Below are positions 24,313 to 32,338 of a stretch of 64,000 bases of DNA, in pieces. Source of the DNA: Pseudodesulfovibrio sp. zrk46. Lineage in GTDB: Bacteria > Desulfobacterota > Desulfovibrionia > Desulfovibrionales > Desulfovibrionaceae. A program made the translations under genes and the position numbers. A model generated the notes under the pieces. That model saw only the letters and a program-made list of their open reading frames with translations. It was not told where the DNA came from and made no database searches. The stretch is taken from positions 684,001 through 748,000 of the forward strand of contig NZ_CP051216.1 in assembly GCF_012516435.1 (NCBI RefSeq). Reading direction: 5' to 3'. The first letter of the stretch is position 1, and each line of letters begins with the position of its first letter.

Positions 24313-25285
24313 AGTATTCTCCTTTGGTAAAATGGGCTCGATATTGAGCCGGGCTGACGCCAAGCCTTCGCTGGAAGGCACGGCGCAGTCGCTCCTCGCG
24401 GCCGAAACCGGCTTCAAGGGCGACGTGTTCAAGGCCTTCGGCACCTGATTCGAGCAGTTCGCGCGCGCGATCGATCCGCATCTGCTCTATGAACCGGGCC
24501 GGGCTCATGCCTGTTTCCGACGGAAAAATTCGTGCAAAGGTCCGCGGGCTCATGTGCGCCTTTTCAGCGAGCTGCTCCACGGTCAGCTTTTGATCAAGAT
24601 GGGTTTCGACCCAATCCATGAGGGGCTTGAAGCGCTTGCCCACTTTGGCCTGCAACGCAAGGGTTGCACTGAACTGGCTCTGACTGCCGGGACGGCGGCG
24701 ATAGAGAAGAAGGAGCCGGGCGACCTCAATGGCCAGATCTGGACCGTAATCGTCCTCCACCATGGCAAGGGCCAGATCGATTCCCGCCGTCACCCCCGCG
24801 CTGGTGGCGACATCTCCGTCCTGCACATAGATGGCGTCCGCTTCCATTTGAATATCGGGATAAAGTTCGGCCAGCCTGTCAGTCATCATCCAGTGGGTCG
24901 TCACCCTGCGCCCGTCAAGGACGCCTGCAGCGGCCAACAGAAAGGCTCCGGTGCAGACAGACACCACCCGACGAGCCTTCCCTGCGGCCTTACGGACGGC
25001 ATCAGCTACTGAGGGCTCGGTGGAAACAGCCTCTGCCACCATGCCTCCCGGCACCAGCAGGGTATCCACTTCGGCCATGCCGGGGCGTACGTCCGCATGA
25101 AACCGCAGCCCGGATGACGTCGGCACCGGACCGGGCCTGATGGCGGAGAAGATCAGCTCGTAGCCGTCCTCTTCCCTGCCGTTTCGTGAAAGCATCTCGT
25201 CCGCAGCGTGAAAGACCTCCAAAGGACCGGAAACATCCAAGGCCACCATGCCGGGGTACAGAAAAAATTCCATGCGCTTCTTCAT
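24275..25285 (-). CDS. GlxA-type AraC-family regulator with DJ-1-like N domain
   Basis: 336 residues: an N-terminal GATase1/DJ-1-like domain (MEFFLYPGMVALDVSGPLEV, VVSVCTGAFLLAAAGVLDGR, VTTHWMMTDRLAEL) then two AraC helix-turn-helix motifs (LTVEQLAEKAHMSPRTFARI and LEHVALEAGFGREERLRRAF). It regulates an unknown target, most likely the overlapping PfpI gene. The start at MKKRMEF is one of two close ATGs. Its N domain resembles the neighbouring PfpI protein, suggesting one arose from the other. Confidence 0.9.
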   Translation of the reverse strand: MKKRMEFFLYPGMVALDVSGPLEVFHAADEMLSRNGREEDGYELIFSAIRPGPVPTSSGLRFHADVRPGMAEVDTLLVPGGMVAEAVSTEPSVADAVRKAAGKARRVVSVCTGAFLLAAAGVLDGRRVTTHWMMTDRLAELYPDIQMEADAIYVQDGDVATSAGVTAGIDLALAMVEDDYGPDLAIEVARLLLLYRRRPGSQSQFSATLALQAKVGKRFKPLMDWVETHLDQKLTVEQLAEKAHMSPRTFARIFPSETGMSPARFIEQMRIDRARELLESGAEGLEHVALEAGFGREERLRRAFQRRLGVSPAQYRAHFTKGEYYDQRSYLRDIHL

Positions 25286-25445
25286 GGAACCAAAATAGAG
25301 AGAAACTGACATGGCAGCAATGACAAAAAACACGCATTTTCTGCCAGACATTCCACCAAACTCGCGCCGCCGTAACGATTGCCACGCGATTTCTAGTTTG
25401 CAGGCTTCGGGAAAATGGATAGAACGGTGGTCGGAGAGATATTAC

Positions 25446-26324
25446 ATGTTTGATTTCGAGACTAAAAACAAATTTCGCGCCATCACTTTCGGCGTACCGT
25501 GGAACCTGATGCTGCTGACATTCGGGTCGTTCCTCATCGCCTTTTCCGTCAAAGCCGTGGCCGTTCCGCACGGACTGCTCACCGGTGGCATGTCAGGTAT
25601 CGCCCTGCTGTTCTATTACGCCTTTGGCGGACTGAGCACAGGTCAGTGGTACCTGCTGCTCAACCTCCCGGTCTTTGTGCTGGGCTGGGTGTTCGTCAGC
25701 AAACGGTTCTTCTTCTATTCCTTATATGGAATGGTGGCGGTGTCGATCTTCATCGACATGATCACCTATTCCATGCCCATTCAGGATGTCTGGCTGGCCG
25801 TGATGACAGGCGGCGGCATACTGGGTGCGGGCGTGGGCATCGCACTGCGGTCCCTCGGCTCCACAGGCGGTGCGGATATTCTGGCCGTCATCTGCAAGGA
25901 AAAGTTCAACATGTCCATGGGGGCCTTCGAGTTCTGGTTCAACGCCATCGGGTTCATAGGCGGTTTCCTCTTTCTGGACATCCAGATCGTGCTCTACTCC
26001 GTGGCCATGACCTTTGTCATCGCCGTGGCCATCGAATACGTCATGGGCTTCGGCAGTGAGCGCAAGATGGTCATTGTGGTATCGGAGAAGCACGAAGAGA
26101 TCCGTCAGGAAATTCTGGTGAAGCTGGATCGCGGCGTGACCATGCTCAAGGGCACGGGCGGCTACTCCGGCGACCCCAAGGAAGTGGTGCTGACCATGAT
26201 CTCTTCCATCCAGCTCAAGCGGCTGGAAGAGTTGGTGTATACGATTGATCCGGATGCGTTTTTCATCATGGGCTCGGGCTTCCACGTTCTGGGGCAGGGC
26301 TTTTCCTCAAGGAAGGTATATTGA
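25446..26324 (+). CDS. YitT-family membrane protein with DUF2179-type tail
   Basis: 292 residues from ATG 25446 (GGAGAGA upstream). Six membrane segments start at WNLMLLTFGSFLIAFSVKAV; GLLTGGMSGIALL and LRSLGSTGGADILAVI are YitT motifs. The last 90 residues (GYSGDPKEVVLTMISSIQLK) form the usual cytoplasmic domain of the family. Function unknown, likely a small-solute exporter or sensor. Its TGA overlaps the ATG of the SAM hydrolase gene. Confidence 0.88.
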   Translation: MFDFETKNKFRAITFGVPWNLMLLTFGSFLIAFSVKAVAVPHGLLTGGMSGIALLFYYAFGGLSTGQWYLLLNLPVFVLGWVFVSKRFFFYSLYGMVAVSIFIDMITYSMPIQDVWLAVMTGGGILGAGVGIALRSLGSTGGADILAVICKEKFNMSMGAFEFWFNAIGFIGGFLFLDIQIVLYSVAMTFVIAVAIEYVMGFGSERKMVIVVSEKHEEIRQEILVKLDRGVTMLKGTGGYSGDPKEVVLTMISSIQLKRLEELVYTIDPDAFFIMGSGFHVLGQGFSSRKVY

Positions 26325-27145
26325 TGTTCAAGTCCAAGAAAGAGTCGCCCCCGCCGTGCACCATCGGTCTGCTCACGGACTTCGGCCTGTCCGACCCTTA
26401 CGTGGGCCAGATGAAAGCCGTGTTCGCCAACAAGGCCCCGGCCTGTAAAGTGGTGGACATCACCCACGGAGTAGCCCCGTTCAACGTGGCGCAGGCTGGC
26501 CTTTTTCTGACCGCGAGCTATGTGCATTTCCCCAAAGACTCTGTCATCCTGTCCGTGGTGGACCCCGGCGTGGGCACCGACCGCCGCATCGTGGGTCTGA
26601 AGCTCGACGACCGCCTGCTCATCGCCCCGGACAACGGTCTGCTCTCGCTGGCCCTCAAGACGGCGTGGGCCAATACCATCCGCGCCTTTGATCTTTCCCG
26701 CGCCATGGATGCGCCAGAGAAGGTCTCGCACACCTTTCATGGCCGCGACGTGTTCGCGCCGCTCACGGCATGGCTCGCGCTGGGCGGTAATCCCGCGGGG
26801 CTTGGCGGTGAGATCGACCCGTCCGACCTGCTCACGCAAGATTGGTCACAGCCCGCCATCAAACGCAACGAGGCCACGGCCCACGTCCTGCACATCGACC
26901 GCTTCGGAAACTGCGTGCTCAATCTCGAGGCCGGGGATATCGGCAATCCAGCCAACCTGACCCTGATCAATCCGGCTGGCGGCCCGCTGGCCTATGTCAC
27001 CACCTACGCCGACATGCCCGAGGGCGCGCCCGGCCTGCTGGAAGGCAGTCAGGGTTTCCTCGAAATCGCTGTCAACCAGAGCTCGGCGGCCCGCCGCTTC
27101 GGTCTGTCCATGGGCGACACCATCAACCTCACCTGGGATCTCTAG
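26324..27145 (+). CDS. SAM hydroxide adenosyltransferase (DUF62 / SAM hydrolase)
   Basis: 273 residues from the ATG in TGATG. The fluorinase-like fold is marked by TIGLLTDFGLSDPYVGQMKA, VVDITHGVAPF, SVVDPGVGTDRR, APDNGLLS and FHGRDVFAPLTAWLA. Family members convert S-adenosylmethionine and water to adenosine and methionine. In this operon it lies between a YitT permease and CobS, with all three genes touching or overlapping, which might indicate salvage or turnover of adenosyl compounds. Confidence 0.9.
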   Translation: MFKSKKESPPPCTIGLLTDFGLSDPYVGQMKAVFANKAPACKVVDITHGVAPFNVAQAGLFLTASYVHFPKDSVILSVVDPGVGTDRRIVGLKLDDRLLIAPDNGLLSLALKTAWANTIRAFDLSRAMDAPEKVSHTFHGRDVFAPLTAWLALGGNPAGLGGEIDPSDLLTQDWSQPAIKRNEATAHVLHIDRFGNCVLNLEAGDIGNPANLTLINPAGGPLAYVTTYADMPEGAPGLLEGSQGFLEIAVNQSSAARRFGLSMGDTINLTWDL

Positions 27146-27883
27146 ATGCTCTCCTTCCGCTGCTATCTCGATAACCTCGCCTTCATGACCCGTCTGGCCC
27201 CGTCGCGCATCATTCCTGATGAAAATTTCGGCCGCCTCATGGCCTACATGCCCGCCGTGGGCCTGACCCTCGGCGCAGTCGTGGTACTGCCCTTTGCCCT
27301 CGGCCTGTTCGGCTCGGCCCCATGGGTGCAGGCGTGGCTGATGGTGATGCTCTCCATCTACCTCACCCGCGGCCTCCACTTTGACGGCGTGGCTGACGTG
27401 TCCGATGCAGTCACCACCCACACCGACCCCGAGAAGTTCTGGCAGGTCATCAAGGACTCCCGCTCCGGCGCGTTCGGCATTGTCGGCCTGATCTGCGTTG
27501 CGGTTGGTCAGATCATCCTCTTTCACGAGATGGCCGCAGCAGGCGCATACGCCGCCATTGCATGGGCCTTTGTCCTCGGCCGCACCGCCTGTGTCGGTTT
27601 CGGCTACGTCGTCCGCCACCTGACCCGCCCCGGGTTGGGCAAGCTGCACATCGACGGCGCATCGCTCCCCGTAGTGCTCGGTACCACCGGCGCGACCATT
27701 GTGCTCGGCGTCTTCATGGCAGGCCCGCTGCCCACCATCGGCGCCATGCTCTTCACCACGGCCGCCCTGTACCCGCTTCACAAGCTCGCAGAGCACGTCA
27801 AAGGGGCCAACGGCGACTTCCTCGGCTGCTCGATTCTCATGGGCGAACTGGCAGCAGGACTGGGCTTCGCGCTCTTCATTTAG
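27146..27883 (+). CDS. cobS: Cobalamin synthase CobS
   Basis: 245 residues, mostly membrane helices, usual length. GLHFDGVADVSDAVTTHTDP and IKDSRSGAFGIVGLICV correspond to the conserved Asp-rich and DG.FG motifs, and NGDFLGCSILMGEL to the C-terminal GDVLGA-type motif. CobS joins adenosylcobinamide-GDP with alpha-ribazole in the inner membrane. It starts at the base after the SAM hydrolase stop. The other cobalamin gene in the window, cobD-cobQ, is 29 kb away, so the pathway is scattered. Confidence 0.92.
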   Translation: MLSFRCYLDNLAFMTRLAPSRIIPDENFGRLMAYMPAVGLTLGAVVVLPFALGLFGSAPWVQAWLMVMLSIYLTRGLHFDGVADVSDAVTTHTDPEKFWQVIKDSRSGAFGIVGLICVAVGQIILFHEMAAAGAYAAIAWAFVLGRTACVGFGYVVRHLTRPGLGKLHIDGASLPVVLGTTGATIVLGVFMAGPLPTIGAMLFTTAALYPLHKLAEHVKGANGDFLGCSILMGELAAGLGFALFI

Positions 27884-27996
27884 CCGTACCGCGGCTGACG
27901 CATCTGGACATACGCGGTTACCGGACTTATGTTTTAATTCCGACCTGTTCTCCATTTTTAGGCCGGGCAAGTGTTTAGCATTCAGGAGATATTGAA

Positions 27997-28500
27997 ATGA
28001 AAATGACGGACCTGATGACCGTTGAAGAGTGGCAGGCTCTGGAAAAGGAGCTTCACGAAAAGTTCAAGATCAACGCCGAAGTCGTCGAGGAAGACGGCAA
28101 GCGCGTCACTGGCAAACGCCTCTGGTGTAACGACCTGTGCAAGACCATTCGCGAGAGCGACAAGGGCGTGGGCGGCATCTGTGCCCCATCCGGACAGGAA
28201 TTCGTCCGCCTGACCCGCGAAGAGCGCAAGCCCTTCATCGAGGAATGTGACATCTGTCTGGCCAAGATCAACGTACCGGTCGTGGTCAACGATGAACTGA
28301 TCGGCGCAGTCGGCGGCTGTGGGCCCCTGCCAGAAGGCAACGAACTGGAAGAGTTCATGGTCTCCGTCACCATGGGATTGGAAGAAGGCGAGATTGCCCA
28401 GCTGGCTGAATCAATCCCCACGGCCTCACAGGAGAGGTTGGAAGAGATTCAGGCCTTCATCGAAAACAAGGTCGCCGAAGTCTTGGCCAGAAACTCCTAG
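27997..28500 (+). CDS. Stand-alone PocR-domain protein, copy 2
   Basis: 167 residues (MKMTDLMTVEEWQALEKEL; GGAGA upstream). It matches the copy at 23078-23569 over its length: LWCNDLCKTIRESDKGVGGI, CAPSGQEFVRLTRE, FIEECDICLAKINVPVVVND, GAVGGCGPLPEG, and a C-terminal helix ERLEEIQAFIENKVAEVLA. Five Cys are shared, suggesting metal or heme-like ligand binding, which is my inference. No output domain or neighbouring regulator is fused. Confidence 0.85.
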   Translation: MKMTDLMTVEEWQALEKELHEKFKINAEVVEEDGKRVTGKRLWCNDLCKTIRESDKGVGGICAPSGQEFVRLTREERKPFIEECDICLAKINVPVVVNDELIGAVGGCGPLPEGNELEEFMVSVTMGLEEGEIAQLAESIPTASQERLEEIQAFIENKVAEVLARNS

Positions 28501-28519
28501 CCCTCACAACGAACCTACC

Positions 28520-28553
28520 GAAAGCCGCTTCAAACGAGGCGGCTTTCTTTTTT
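28520..28553 (+). terminator. Intrinsic terminator after the second PocR gene
   Basis: GAAAGCCGC / GCGGCTTTC stem with a 10-nt loop and a run of T. Confidence 0.88.
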
Positions 28554-28624
28554 GCACCCCCTTGGCAAAGTGGGGGGATCGTCGTACCCTGCCCGGAAAC
28601 AGAAACCTATCTTTCGGAGGTCTT

Positions 28625-29602
28625 ATGCATTTTCGCCATATACTCACTCTGCTCGCGCTCATCCTCATCCTGCCGGGATGTGCGCCCAAGCTGAAAATTT
28701 TCGCCGCGCCAACCACAGAACCGCTTCAGGAGTTCACCATTGAAGGAGAAGGGGAAGGCAAGGTCGCGCTCATCTACCTCACCGGGTTCCTCGCGTCCCA
28801 GCCGAAGCAGGGCTTGATGCGTCCCACTCCCAGTCAGGTACAGGAGCTGGTCAGCGCGCTCCGTATTGCCGAGAAGGATGAAGAGGTCGGTGCCGTAGTC
28901 GTGGCCATTGATTCTCCCGGCGGCACCACCACAGCCTCCGACATCATCTATCACGAGCTCATGGGCTTCAAGCAGCGCACCGGCAAGAAAGTCGTCGCCG
29001 CCATGTTCGACGTGGCCGCATCCGGCGGTTATTACGCAGCCCTGCCAGCCGACTGGATTCTGGCCCATCCCACCACGGTCACCGGCTCGGTCGGTGTCAT
29101 CTTCATGCGTCCCAAGGTGCAAGATCTCATGGACAAGGTCGGTGTGGATGTCGAAGTGTCCAAGTCCGGCCGCGACAAGGACATGGGCTCGCCCTTCCGC
29201 GCAACCACGCCTGAAGAGGCCGCCCTGTTCCAAGGCATCATTGACGACTACGCCTACCGTTTCCACACGCTGGTGGCCAAGCATCGCAAGCTCACCGCCA
29301 AGGACATGGAGCAGGTCAAGACCGCCCGCGTATTCACTGCCAATCAGGCCAAGGCTGTCGGGCTCGTGGATCAGGTCGGCTATGTGCAGGACGCCTTTGC
29401 CAAGGCCCGCCAGCTGGCCGGGCTGGGCAAGGATGCCCGCATTGTGACCTATCGTCGCGACACCTATCCCAATGACAACCCGTACAACACCATGTCTGCC
29501 ACCGACACCGGCAAAATCACCATGCTCGGCGTGGATGCAAGTTTCCTTATGCCGCCCAAGGCCGGGTTCTATTATGTCTGGCCGCAGGGCATGAGTCAGT
29601 AA
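28625..29602 (+). CDS. sppA: SppA-type signal-peptide peptidase, lipoprotein
   Basis: 325 residues from ATG 28625 with GGAGG five bases upstream. The N terminus is a lipoprotein signal (LTLLALILILPGC). One S49 peptidase domain follows: VVVAIDSPGGTTTASDIIYH, the serine in DVAASGGYYAALPADWI, TVTGSVGVIFMRP and the lysine region SKSGRDKDMGSPF. SppA digests leftover signal peptides in the membrane. Short single-domain forms like this are common outside enterobacteria. A longer upstream reading frame belongs to the PocR gene region and is not used. Confidence 0.9.
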   Translation: MHFRHILTLLALILILPGCAPKLKIFAAPTTEPLQEFTIEGEGEGKVALIYLTGFLASQPKQGLMRPTPSQVQELVSALRIAEKDEEVGAVVVAIDSPGGTTTASDIIYHELMGFKQRTGKKVVAAMFDVAASGGYYAALPADWILAHPTTVTGSVGVIFMRPKVQDLMDKVGVDVEVSKSGRDKDMGSPFRATTPEEAALFQGIIDDYAYRFHTLVAKHRKLTAKDMEQVKTARVFTANQAKAVGLVDQVGYVQDAFAKARQLAGLGKDARIVTYRRDTYPNDNPYNTMSATDTGKITMLGVDASFLMPPKAGFYYVWPQGMSQ

Positions 29603-29606
29603 GATT

Positions 29607-29716
29607 GCCTCCGGCGGGCCCTCGCCGGGCGGGCATCTCCGACGGCTTAAGAACCCTTTGGGAAAAGGGTTCTTAAGAATCTCCTAAACCTTTTATCGCT
29701 CGCTTCGCTCGAGGCC
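29607..29716 (+). repeat. Hairpin repeat family 3, full copy
   Basis: Contains GCCTCCGGCGGGCCCTCGCC, CGGGCGGGCATCTCCGACGG, the hairpin TTAAGAACCC...GGGTTCTTAA and CTCGCTTCGCTCGAGG. The same order recurs near 51.2 kb (inverted) and 59.7 kb. The remainder of 29717-29940 holds several small inverted repeats (CCAAAGGCC...GGCCTTTGG, GCAGGGTTGAAAACCCTGC) but no gene. Confidence 0.75.
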
Positions 29717-29940
29717 GTCCGACATAAATGGATAAACCTTGCGCCGACAGGCGCAGATGGGATTCCAAAGGCCCTCGGCCTTTGGTCGGGTGCAGGGTTG
29801 AAAACCCTGCTTGCTCATTCTTCATCCGCCCGCATGGGCGGCTCTTCTCCCAAAACAAAACGGCCTCGCAGCTCATTGTTGCGGGGCCGCATTCTTTTCC
29901 GTACAGTGTCGGCTCAAATCAGAACCAGAAGGAGAGTCTC

Positions 29941-31128
29941 ATGCAACTTATTTCATCCCAGATGACTGGATATATGGAAAAGGCTTCCTGGATTCGCAAG
30001 ATGTTCGAAGAGGGCATCAAGCTGAAACAGGAATTCGGTGTAGATAACGTACACGACTTCAGCCTCGGCAACCCTGACCTGCCGCCGCCGGCCGCCATCA
30101 AGGACGCCCTGGCCGAACTGGCCGATCAGGCCGACCAGCCGTTCTTCCTGGGATACATGCCGAACTTCGGCTACCCTGATGTTCGCCAACGCCTGGCCGA
30201 GGAAGTGTCCAAGGAACAGGGCGTGGAAGTGCCTGCCGATTGTCTGGTCATCACCTGCGGCGCAGCCGGTGCGCTGAACTCCGTGTTCCGCGCCGTGCTC
30301 GAACCGGGCGATGAAATTCTGACCCCGGCTCCGTTCTTCGTTGAGTACGGTTTCTACGCCGAGAACCACGCCGCCACCCTCAAGACTGTCCCGTCCAAAC
30401 CGCTGACCTTCGAGCTGGACCTCGACGGCATTGACGCCGCCATCAATGACAAGACCCGCGTGGTGCTCATCAACTCGCCGAACAACCCGACCGGCGCAGT
30501 GTACACCCGCGAAGAGCTGGACGGCCTTGCCGCCATCCTAGAGAAGCACAACGCCAAGCGTGATCGTCCGATCTACATTCTGTCTGACGAGCCGTACCGT
30601 TTCCTCGCCTTTGACGGCGTGGAAGTGCCGAGCCTGCTCGACGTCTACAAGTACTCCATCGTCTGCTCCTCGTTCTCCAAGAACCTGTCCATGGCAGGCG
30701 AGCGCGTCGGTTACGCCTGCGTAAACCCGGCCATCGAGAACAAGGAACCGCTGATGGGTGCCATCATCATGGCCAACCGCATCCTCGGTTTTGTCAACGC
30801 CCCGGCGCTGGCTCAGAAGCTGCTCGGCAAGGCGCTCGGCACCTCTGTTGATGCCTCCATCTACGACAACCGCCGCAAGGCCATGGCCGAAGTCCTCGAT
30901 AACGCAGGCTTCAAATACACCATGCCCAAAGGCGCGTTCTACTTCTTCCCCGAAGCTCCGGGCGGCGACGATATCGCCTTCTGCGCCAAGCTGCAGGAAG
31001 AGAAGATTCTGGCTGTTCCCGGCACCGGCTTCGGCTGCCCCGGCTACTTCCGCCTCGCCTTCTGCGTAGGCGAAGATGTCATCCTGCGAGCCAAGGACGC
31101 CTTCAAACGCGCCATGGACAAAGCATAG
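29941..31128 (+). CDS. Class I/II aminotransferase (PLP)
   Basis: 395 residues from ATG 29941 with AAGGAGAG upstream. The fold-type I signature is complete: FSLGNPDLPPPAAIKDAL, TCGAAGALNSVFRAVL, VVLINSPNNPTGAVY, ILSDEPYRFLAF and the PLP lysine in CSSFSKNLSMAGERVGYAC; the C-terminal Arg is in YFRLAFCVGEDV. Similar Desulfovibrio genes are usually annotated aspartate/aromatic aminotransferase; I cannot fix the substrate. It is a single-gene unit with a strong terminator. Confidence 0.9.
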   Translation: MQLISSQMTGYMEKASWIRKMFEEGIKLKQEFGVDNVHDFSLGNPDLPPPAAIKDALAELADQADQPFFLGYMPNFGYPDVRQRLAEEVSKEQGVEVPADCLVITCGAAGALNSVFRAVLEPGDEILTPAPFFVEYGFYAENHAATLKTVPSKPLTFELDLDGIDAAINDKTRVVLINSPNNPTGAVYTREELDGLAAILEKHNAKRDRPIYILSDEPYRFLAFDGVEVPSLLDVYKYSIVCSSFSKNLSMAGERVGYACVNPAIENKEPLMGAIIMANRILGFVNAPALAQKLLGKALGTSVDASIYDNRRKAMAEVLDNAGFKYTMPKGAFYFFPEAPGGDDIAFCAKLQEEKILAVPGTGFGCPGYFRLAFCVGEDVILRAKDAFKRAMDKA

Positions 31129-31148
31129 CGACACGCCCATTCAAGGAG

Positions 31149-31184
31149 CCCGGAAGATCTGTGATCTTCCGGGTTCTTTTTTTT
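31149..31184 (+). terminator. Intrinsic terminator of the aminotransferase gene
   Basis: CCCGGAAGATC-TGT-GATCTTCCGGG followed by TTCTTTTTTTT. Confidence 0.93.
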
Positions 31185-31224
31185 GCCCACCGTCATACAG
31201 AGACTGTGGTTCAGTTTTTTGTCC

Positions 31225-31282
31225 GGTTTAAAAATTTGTCCTTTCAACCTGCCTTTGTGATGGAAGTTGAAATTTTTGAACC
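31225..31282 (+). promoter_or_regulatory. 58-bp dyad: upstream activator site of small-RNA copy 1
   Basis: GGTTTAAAAATTTG and GAAATTTTTGAACC are inverted arms 58 bp end to end, with TGGAAGTT inside as in copy 2 (copy 3 has GCAAGTA, copy 4 GAGAAGTT at that place). The near edge is 112 nt from the -12 element, against 111-113 in copies 2-4. This is the expected position of an enhancer for a sigma54 activator. Confidence 0.65.
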
Positions 31283-31382
31283 AAAGACACGAAAACTCGC
31301 CACTCTTGCCACCAATAAAATTGGCCATCATGTTCCTGAAATATAAGGATATAAAATTTATTTTTGATCGTTCAAAAAGTTT

Positions 31383-31397
31383 GGCACGCTGAATGCT
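31383..31397 (+). promoter_or_regulatory. Sigma54 promoter of small-RNA copy 1
   Basis: TTTGGCACGCTGAATGCTAT has the invariant GG-N10-GC (31383-31384 and 31395-31396) and the TGGCAC -24 box. Predicted start is near 31408. Confidence 0.8.
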
Positions 31398-31407
31398 ATA
31401 AAGAAAG

Positions 31408-31469
31408 CATCTTCCTTTTATTTGCACACGAGAAAACAACAAGCCTCCTCCGGGAGGCTTTCTCGTTTT
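31408..31469 (+). ncRNA. Sigma54-dependent small RNA, copy 1
   Basis: A predicted 62-nt transcript: CATCTTCCTTTTATTTGCAC, then ACGAGAAAACAAC, then the stem AAGCCTCC-TCCG-GGAGGCTT and TCTCGTTTT. The last part pairs with CGAGAAA to extend the terminator. The unit is virtually identical to copies 2-4 at 63.0-63.8 kb, whereas the flanks are not. No start codon lies inside the transcript, so it is non-coding. The unpaired CUUCCUUUU could pair with AAAAGGAAG-type ribosome sites (inference). Confidence 0.75.
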
Positions 31470-31494
31470 CTGAGGGCAGAATCCCAAAAACAGA

Positions 31495-32247
31495 CTAGCG
31501 ATAAATCTTGCAGTGCTTGACGATGATTTCGTCAAGGCGGCCTTCGGCCTCGAGGGCTTGGAGAGCGCGTCGCACCTTCTCTACGGTGGCGGGAGGGGTA
31601 GCGTGTCCGAAAGCCATGTAAATATCTTCCTTGAAGAGAGGAAAGACCTCCACCCAGTAATCCTCCGGGAGTTTGGCGTGCCGGAGCCAGCAGGCAAGGG
31701 ATCGGGGATCGCCGGTGGTCATGTCGATGCGCATGGTTTCCGGGGCGGACTTGAGGGTGTTCTGCTGTTCGCAATTGACCGGGAAGAGGTTCACATTTTC
31801 CTTGAAGCCTTTGGAACGCAAAAAGTGATGAGTGGATGTTTCCCGGGTCACACCGATACGGTAGAGCTTGGCCTCTTCCAATGACTTGATTTCGATGTCG
31901 CGCCATTCGGGCCGGAACAGGGACATGGTGACAGCCAGTCCCTCGATCTTGATCCACTGAAAATCATCTTCTCGGACGGGCAGGCGGAAAACCGGATACA
32001 GCAGGACATAGGGCTGCTGGCGGGCCGTCTCGTAGGACCGGGCAAAGGGATAGACTTCGATCTTGTGCTCCAGACCGGACCGATCCAATACCTCGTGTAC
32101 GATCTCGGACACAAAGCCCTTGATCTCACCGTCTTCAGTAAAGGTATAAGGAGGCCACTCTTCAGTGACCGCAATGATAGCCTCTCCCCGAGCATGCCCA
32201 GCACACATCAGCACGAGAAGAGCAACAATCAGCAGCACTCGACGCAT
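31495..32247 (-). CDS. Periplasmic solute-binding protein, SBP_bac_3-like
   Basis: 250 residues with a signal peptide (LLIVALLVLMCAGHARG) and the opening EAIIAVTEEWPPYTFTEDGE. VSEIVHEVLDRSGLEHKIEV and YRIGVTRETSTHHFLRSKGF fit the PAAT fold. No permease or ATPase gene is adjacent. It converges on small-RNA copy 1, whose terminator lies 25 bases from the stop codon. Confidence 0.82.
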   Translation of the reverse strand: MRRVLLIVALLVLMCAGHARGEAIIAVTEEWPPYTFTEDGEIKGFVSEIVHEVLDRSGLEHKIEVYPFARSYETARQQPYVLLYPVFRLPVREDDFQWIKIEGLAVTMSLFRPEWRDIEIKSLEEAKLYRIGVTRETSTHHFLRSKGFKENVNLFPVNCEQQNTLKSAPETMRIDMTTGDPRSLACWLRHAKLPEDYWVEVFPLFKEDIYMAFGHATPPATVEKVRRALQALEAEGRLDEIIVKHCKIYR

Positions 32248-32338
32248 GTCTATCCTTTTGAGGCTATCCGCCGATGCAGGGAATTCCGCACCTCTAGCCT
32301 CGAATAGTAATATATAGACACGGTTGAACGAGTTATGT

